DNA of 64,000 bases. Source: Acanthamoeba castellanii str. Neff (Eukaryota; Discosea; Longamoebia; Acanthamoebidae). The stretch lies in assembly GCF_000313135.1 (NCBI RefSeq), contig NW_004457532.1, positions 297,155 to 361,154 of the forward strand, written 5' to 3'. This document shows, piece after piece, positions 61,326 to 64,000 of the stretch. Each line of letters opens with the position of its first letter. The stretch's first letter is position 1. The position numbers and the translations under genes were made by a program. The notes beneath the pieces were generated by a model. It had not been told where the DNA came from. It saw only the letters and a list, made by a program, of their open reading frames with translations, and searched no databases.

Positions 61326-63516
61326 ATGAGGAAGATGGCGTCACGATCAACGATGCGACGGCTGGGCGGCCGGGCCACGGCCACCTGCGCCACACAGTGT
61401 ACCGTCTCCGGTGCAGCCCGACCCAGCAGCCTCCTCTACGCCTCCCCCCTTCCGGTGCCCGCCCTCCCAACTTGTCATTTCCCCCCCCCCCAAATCTGCC
61501 TGAATCTCTCTCCATCTCATCCATGGATGGATTATGTGGTGATGGCGACTGCAGTCGATGGCAAGGCGGGACCTGGCGACCGCGACACCGGCACAGACCC
61601 CGGTCGAGGGCCTCGAGAAGTTCGTGTCCAAGTACCAACGGCAGACGTTCGATCTCGACGCGCCCCACCACGACGGAAGCGCTTCATCGGTGGTCGAGGG
61701 CCTCCTGCGTCGCGCGCTGCCCACCGCCCTCGCCGGCGGCGCCGAGGCCCGGGAGGACCCGATGAAGGTCGCGCTGCGGCTGGTGGAGAAGGAGGTCAAG
61801 AGCCTCAACGGCAGCATCCAGCAGCAGATCGAGGCCGTCACGGAGCGGCCGCTGCTGGCCAAGGTGGCCAGCTACTTCTTCAAGCTGCAGGGCAAGCGCA
61901 TCCGACCCGTGCTCGTGCTCCTCACCGCCAAGGCCATCGCCGTCCACCTCAACCCGGCCCTCGGCGCGGGCCTCACCCCCGAGAACGCCGACGTGCCCGG
62001 TACCTTCTTCTCTTTTTCTACACACGAGCCGCGGCTCGGCTGTGTGCGCTGACTCGTGTGCGGTGTGTGTTGTGTTGTGTGCTGTGTTGTGTTGTGTGTG
62101 TTGTGTTGTATGTGTTGTGTGTGGTGTCGTGGGCGGTGTGTGCAGTGTCTGACCGGCAGTTCAGCTTGGCGGAGATCATGGAGATGATTCACACGGCGTC
62201 GCTGATGCACGACGACATCATCGACCAGGCAGAGACGCGCAGGGGCATGCCGGCGGCGCACAAGGTGTGGGACAGCAAAAAGGCCGTACTCGCCGGTGAT
62301 TTCCTCCTCGCCCGAGCCTCCGTCAAGATCGCACGCCTCAGGTCTGTCTCGCACCACCGCCCACAGCGCACCACACACACACCGCCCACACCGCACACGT
62401 CTGTGTTCTTTGTTGCCGTGGTGGGCTCACGTTCTATCACTCGACGCTCGCACAGGGAACATGAGGTGACAGAGCTTTTGTCAACCATGATCGCTGATCT
62501 GGTGGAGGGCGAGTTCTTCCAGATGCGCAGTACGTGGCTTCCTCCTTTGCTCAATTGACTACGCGCGATGGAGAGCGGAGCGAATGACGGACTGACTGAC
62601 GAGGGTCCATATGTGGTCGCGGGTGTGGACCGTAACGCGTGGCGTGTGTGTTTGTGTGTGTGCGCGCGCGCGCGTGTGTTGTGTGTGTGTGTGTGTGCAG
62701 CCAATGTGGAAAAGGAGGGCAAGGAGATGACACAGTTCGACTACTACATGCGGAAAACGTACCTCAAGACCGCCTCGCTGCTCGAAAAGTGCTGCAGCTG
62801 CGCCGCCATATTGGGCGAGGCCGACAGGGCCACTATCAACATCGCCAAGGCCTACGGCGCCCACCTCGGCTACGCCTTCCAGGTAATTATCCTTTTTCTC
62901 TCTTCTTCCCCCGCGGGTTCACGTGTGCGGTGATGTGTGCGTGTGCGGTGAGGCGAGGCGTGTTCGTGTTCGTACGACTTTGCGACGCCGATTTTCATAT
63001 GGTGGCTGCGTATTGTAGCTGGTGGACGACATGCTGGACTTCACCGGAACGTCTTCGGATCTGGGCAAGCCCGCAGCAGTCGATCTCTCGCTCGGCCTGG
63101 CCACCGCTCCTGGTACCCCCTGCCTCGTGGTCTCTCTCTCTCTCTCTCTTGCACCTCCCGCTCACGCGTGGCCGTGCGTGTGTAGTGCTGTTCGCCATGG
63201 AGGAGTTCGGCGAGCTGCGCGCGCTGGTGGAGCGTGGGTTCAAGGAGGAGGGCGACGTGGAGAAGGCCTTCTCTCTCGTCCAGCGCTCGCAGGGCATCGC
63301 CCGCACACACGCTCTCGCCCAGTACGCGCCCCGGCCTCCCTCTTGTCCGCGCAATGTTGTTGTTTGGTCTGACGTAGCGCGGGCGTCGACACACAACAAC
63401 CACAACACAGGGAGCACTGTGCCAAGGCGGTGGAGACGATCGGCCAGTTGGCGCCCTCGCCATACCGGGACGCCTTGGCCAGGCTCACGGAAAAGGTCCT
63501 GTCTCGCTCCAGCTAA
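61326..63516 (+). CDS. Trans-polyprenyl diphosphate synthase (COQ1/PDSS1-like), probably mitochondrial
   Basis: These enzymes build the long isoprenoid tail of ubiquinone by adding isopentenyl diphosphate units. From ATG 61326 the first exon (MRKMASRSTMRRLGGRATAT) is rich in Arg, Ser and Ala without acids, as in mitochondrial targeting peptides. A 100-nt intron ends near 61550. Family blocks follow: YFFKLQGKRIRPVLVLLTAK; the first Asp-rich motif in IHTASLMHDDIIDQAETRRG (about 62200); VLAGDFLLARASVKIARL; TMIADLVEGEFFQM; YLKTASLLEKCCSCAAILGE; the second Asp-rich motif LVDDMLDFTGTSSDLGKPA (about 63020); and SLVQRSQGIARTHALA. TAA at 63514-63516. Length is near 430 residues and no catalytic motif is missing. 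Chain length cannot be read from the sequence with certainty. Confidence 0.9.
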
Positions 63517-64000
63517 CCGTGAGTGGCCAAAAAGAGCGAAAACGAAAAACGAAAACGAAAAGAACGAAGAGGAGAGGTCTTGTTGTTGTTATCTCGATTC
63601 ACAAGAATCATTTTTGTCACACACACAACGCCACCTGCCCTCGTCTGCACCTCGCACATAATGAAATGAAAGAGGAGAAGAGCACGCGAAAGTGCCCTCT
63701 TCCTTGGCACGCGAGGCGCCAGTGGCGGGATTCAGGCAATGGTCGTCGAGGCGCCCTCCGCTAAATTTCGCTCCAATTCGCCAGCTGGCGTCTTCGTTCT
63801 TTGCTGGCGTCCCGGTGCACGCCGCTTGGTGCTTCAAACACAAAACGCAGAAACGCCGGTTCCCGTCTTCTTTAGCACTTCAACCTTCTCCCTGTACGAC
63901 ACGACGCGTCGTACAGCACACCACACACCACATCCCCTCCGTCTTTGCTCTTGTCAAGCTTTCAACTTCGTCTTCTTCTACGTCAACTTCCTCCCTATCT
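63517..64000. other. Window end, no gene recognised
   Basis: Roughly 480 bases downstream of the prenyl transferase with only short, biased frames on either strand. It includes an A-rich purine run (63528-63570) and the palindrome at 63892-63916. Confidence 0.4.
63892..63916. repeat. Inverted repeat with 9-base perfect arms
   Basis: CTGTACGAC (63892-63900) and its exact reverse complement GTCGTACAG (63908-63916) flank a 7-base spacer ACGACGC. It could be a protein-binding site near a promoter that continues beyond the window. Confidence 0.55.

Noticed and set aside
63589..63843. Minus-strand 84-codon frame near the window end
   Set aside because: No start context, domain or codon pattern supports it. 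It lies in a 3' untranslated-like stretch.

Overview
The window looks like nuclear DNA of a free-living amoebozoan, most likely Acanthamoeba or a close relative. This is inferred from gene style, not from a database match. From about 7.3 kb onward the DNA is GC-rich and gene-dense. Genes are split by many short GT-AG introns (mostly about 70-150 nt) rich in CA/GT microsatellites. Neighbouring genes often start head-to-head with fewer than 200 bp between them. The repertoire is eukaryotic: neurobeachin-like protein, RasGEF, AFG2-type AAA ATPase, family A polymerase, COQ1-type prenyl transferase, NUP93 fragment.

Positions 1-7130 differ. They are AT-richer and hold a partial unknown ORF, short inverted and direct repeats, and two broken copies of a DUF7869-type mobile-element gene arranged head to head (2677-4151 minus, 5629-7126 plus). 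A 21-base assembly gap lies at 5608-5628.

Positions 7314-15355 hold a small secreted protein, a decayed dUTPase with an adjacent unknown ORF, a large acidic/polyQ zinc-finger protein, a neuferricin-like haem-binding membrane protein and a stand-alone NUP93 N-terminus. Positions 15535-22743 hold a GNAT acetyltransferase with a frame break, an AFG2/SPATA5-type AAA ATPase and a cystathionine/methionine gamma-lyase family enzyme. Positions 22901-29974 hold two signalling genes transcribed apart from each other: a RasGEF with a SAM domain, and a probable blue-light receptor with a LOV domain, SAM domain, PB1-like region and second PAS-like domain behind an N-myristoylation-type start.

Positions 30148-44856 hold an acid-sphingomyelinase-like enzyme, a POLN/POLQ-type DNA polymerase, a secreted M28 aminopeptidase, an intronless adenylation-carrier-ankyrin protein and a small secreted protein. 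Positions 45111-63516 hold a 9.7-kb neurobeachin-like gene in which I find no BEACH domain, a multi-pass membrane protein, a small membrane-associated protein, a pseudokinase with a K/E-rich tail and a trans-polyprenyl diphosphate synthase.

The strongest candidates for something new are the LOV-SAM-PB1-PAS protein with its repeat-bearing upstream region, the intronless A-carrier-ankyrin protein, the BEACH-less neurobeachin and the dUTPase relic. Exon boundaries were read by eye from reading frame and GT/AG signals. Gene spans are more reliable than individual exon ends unless stated.
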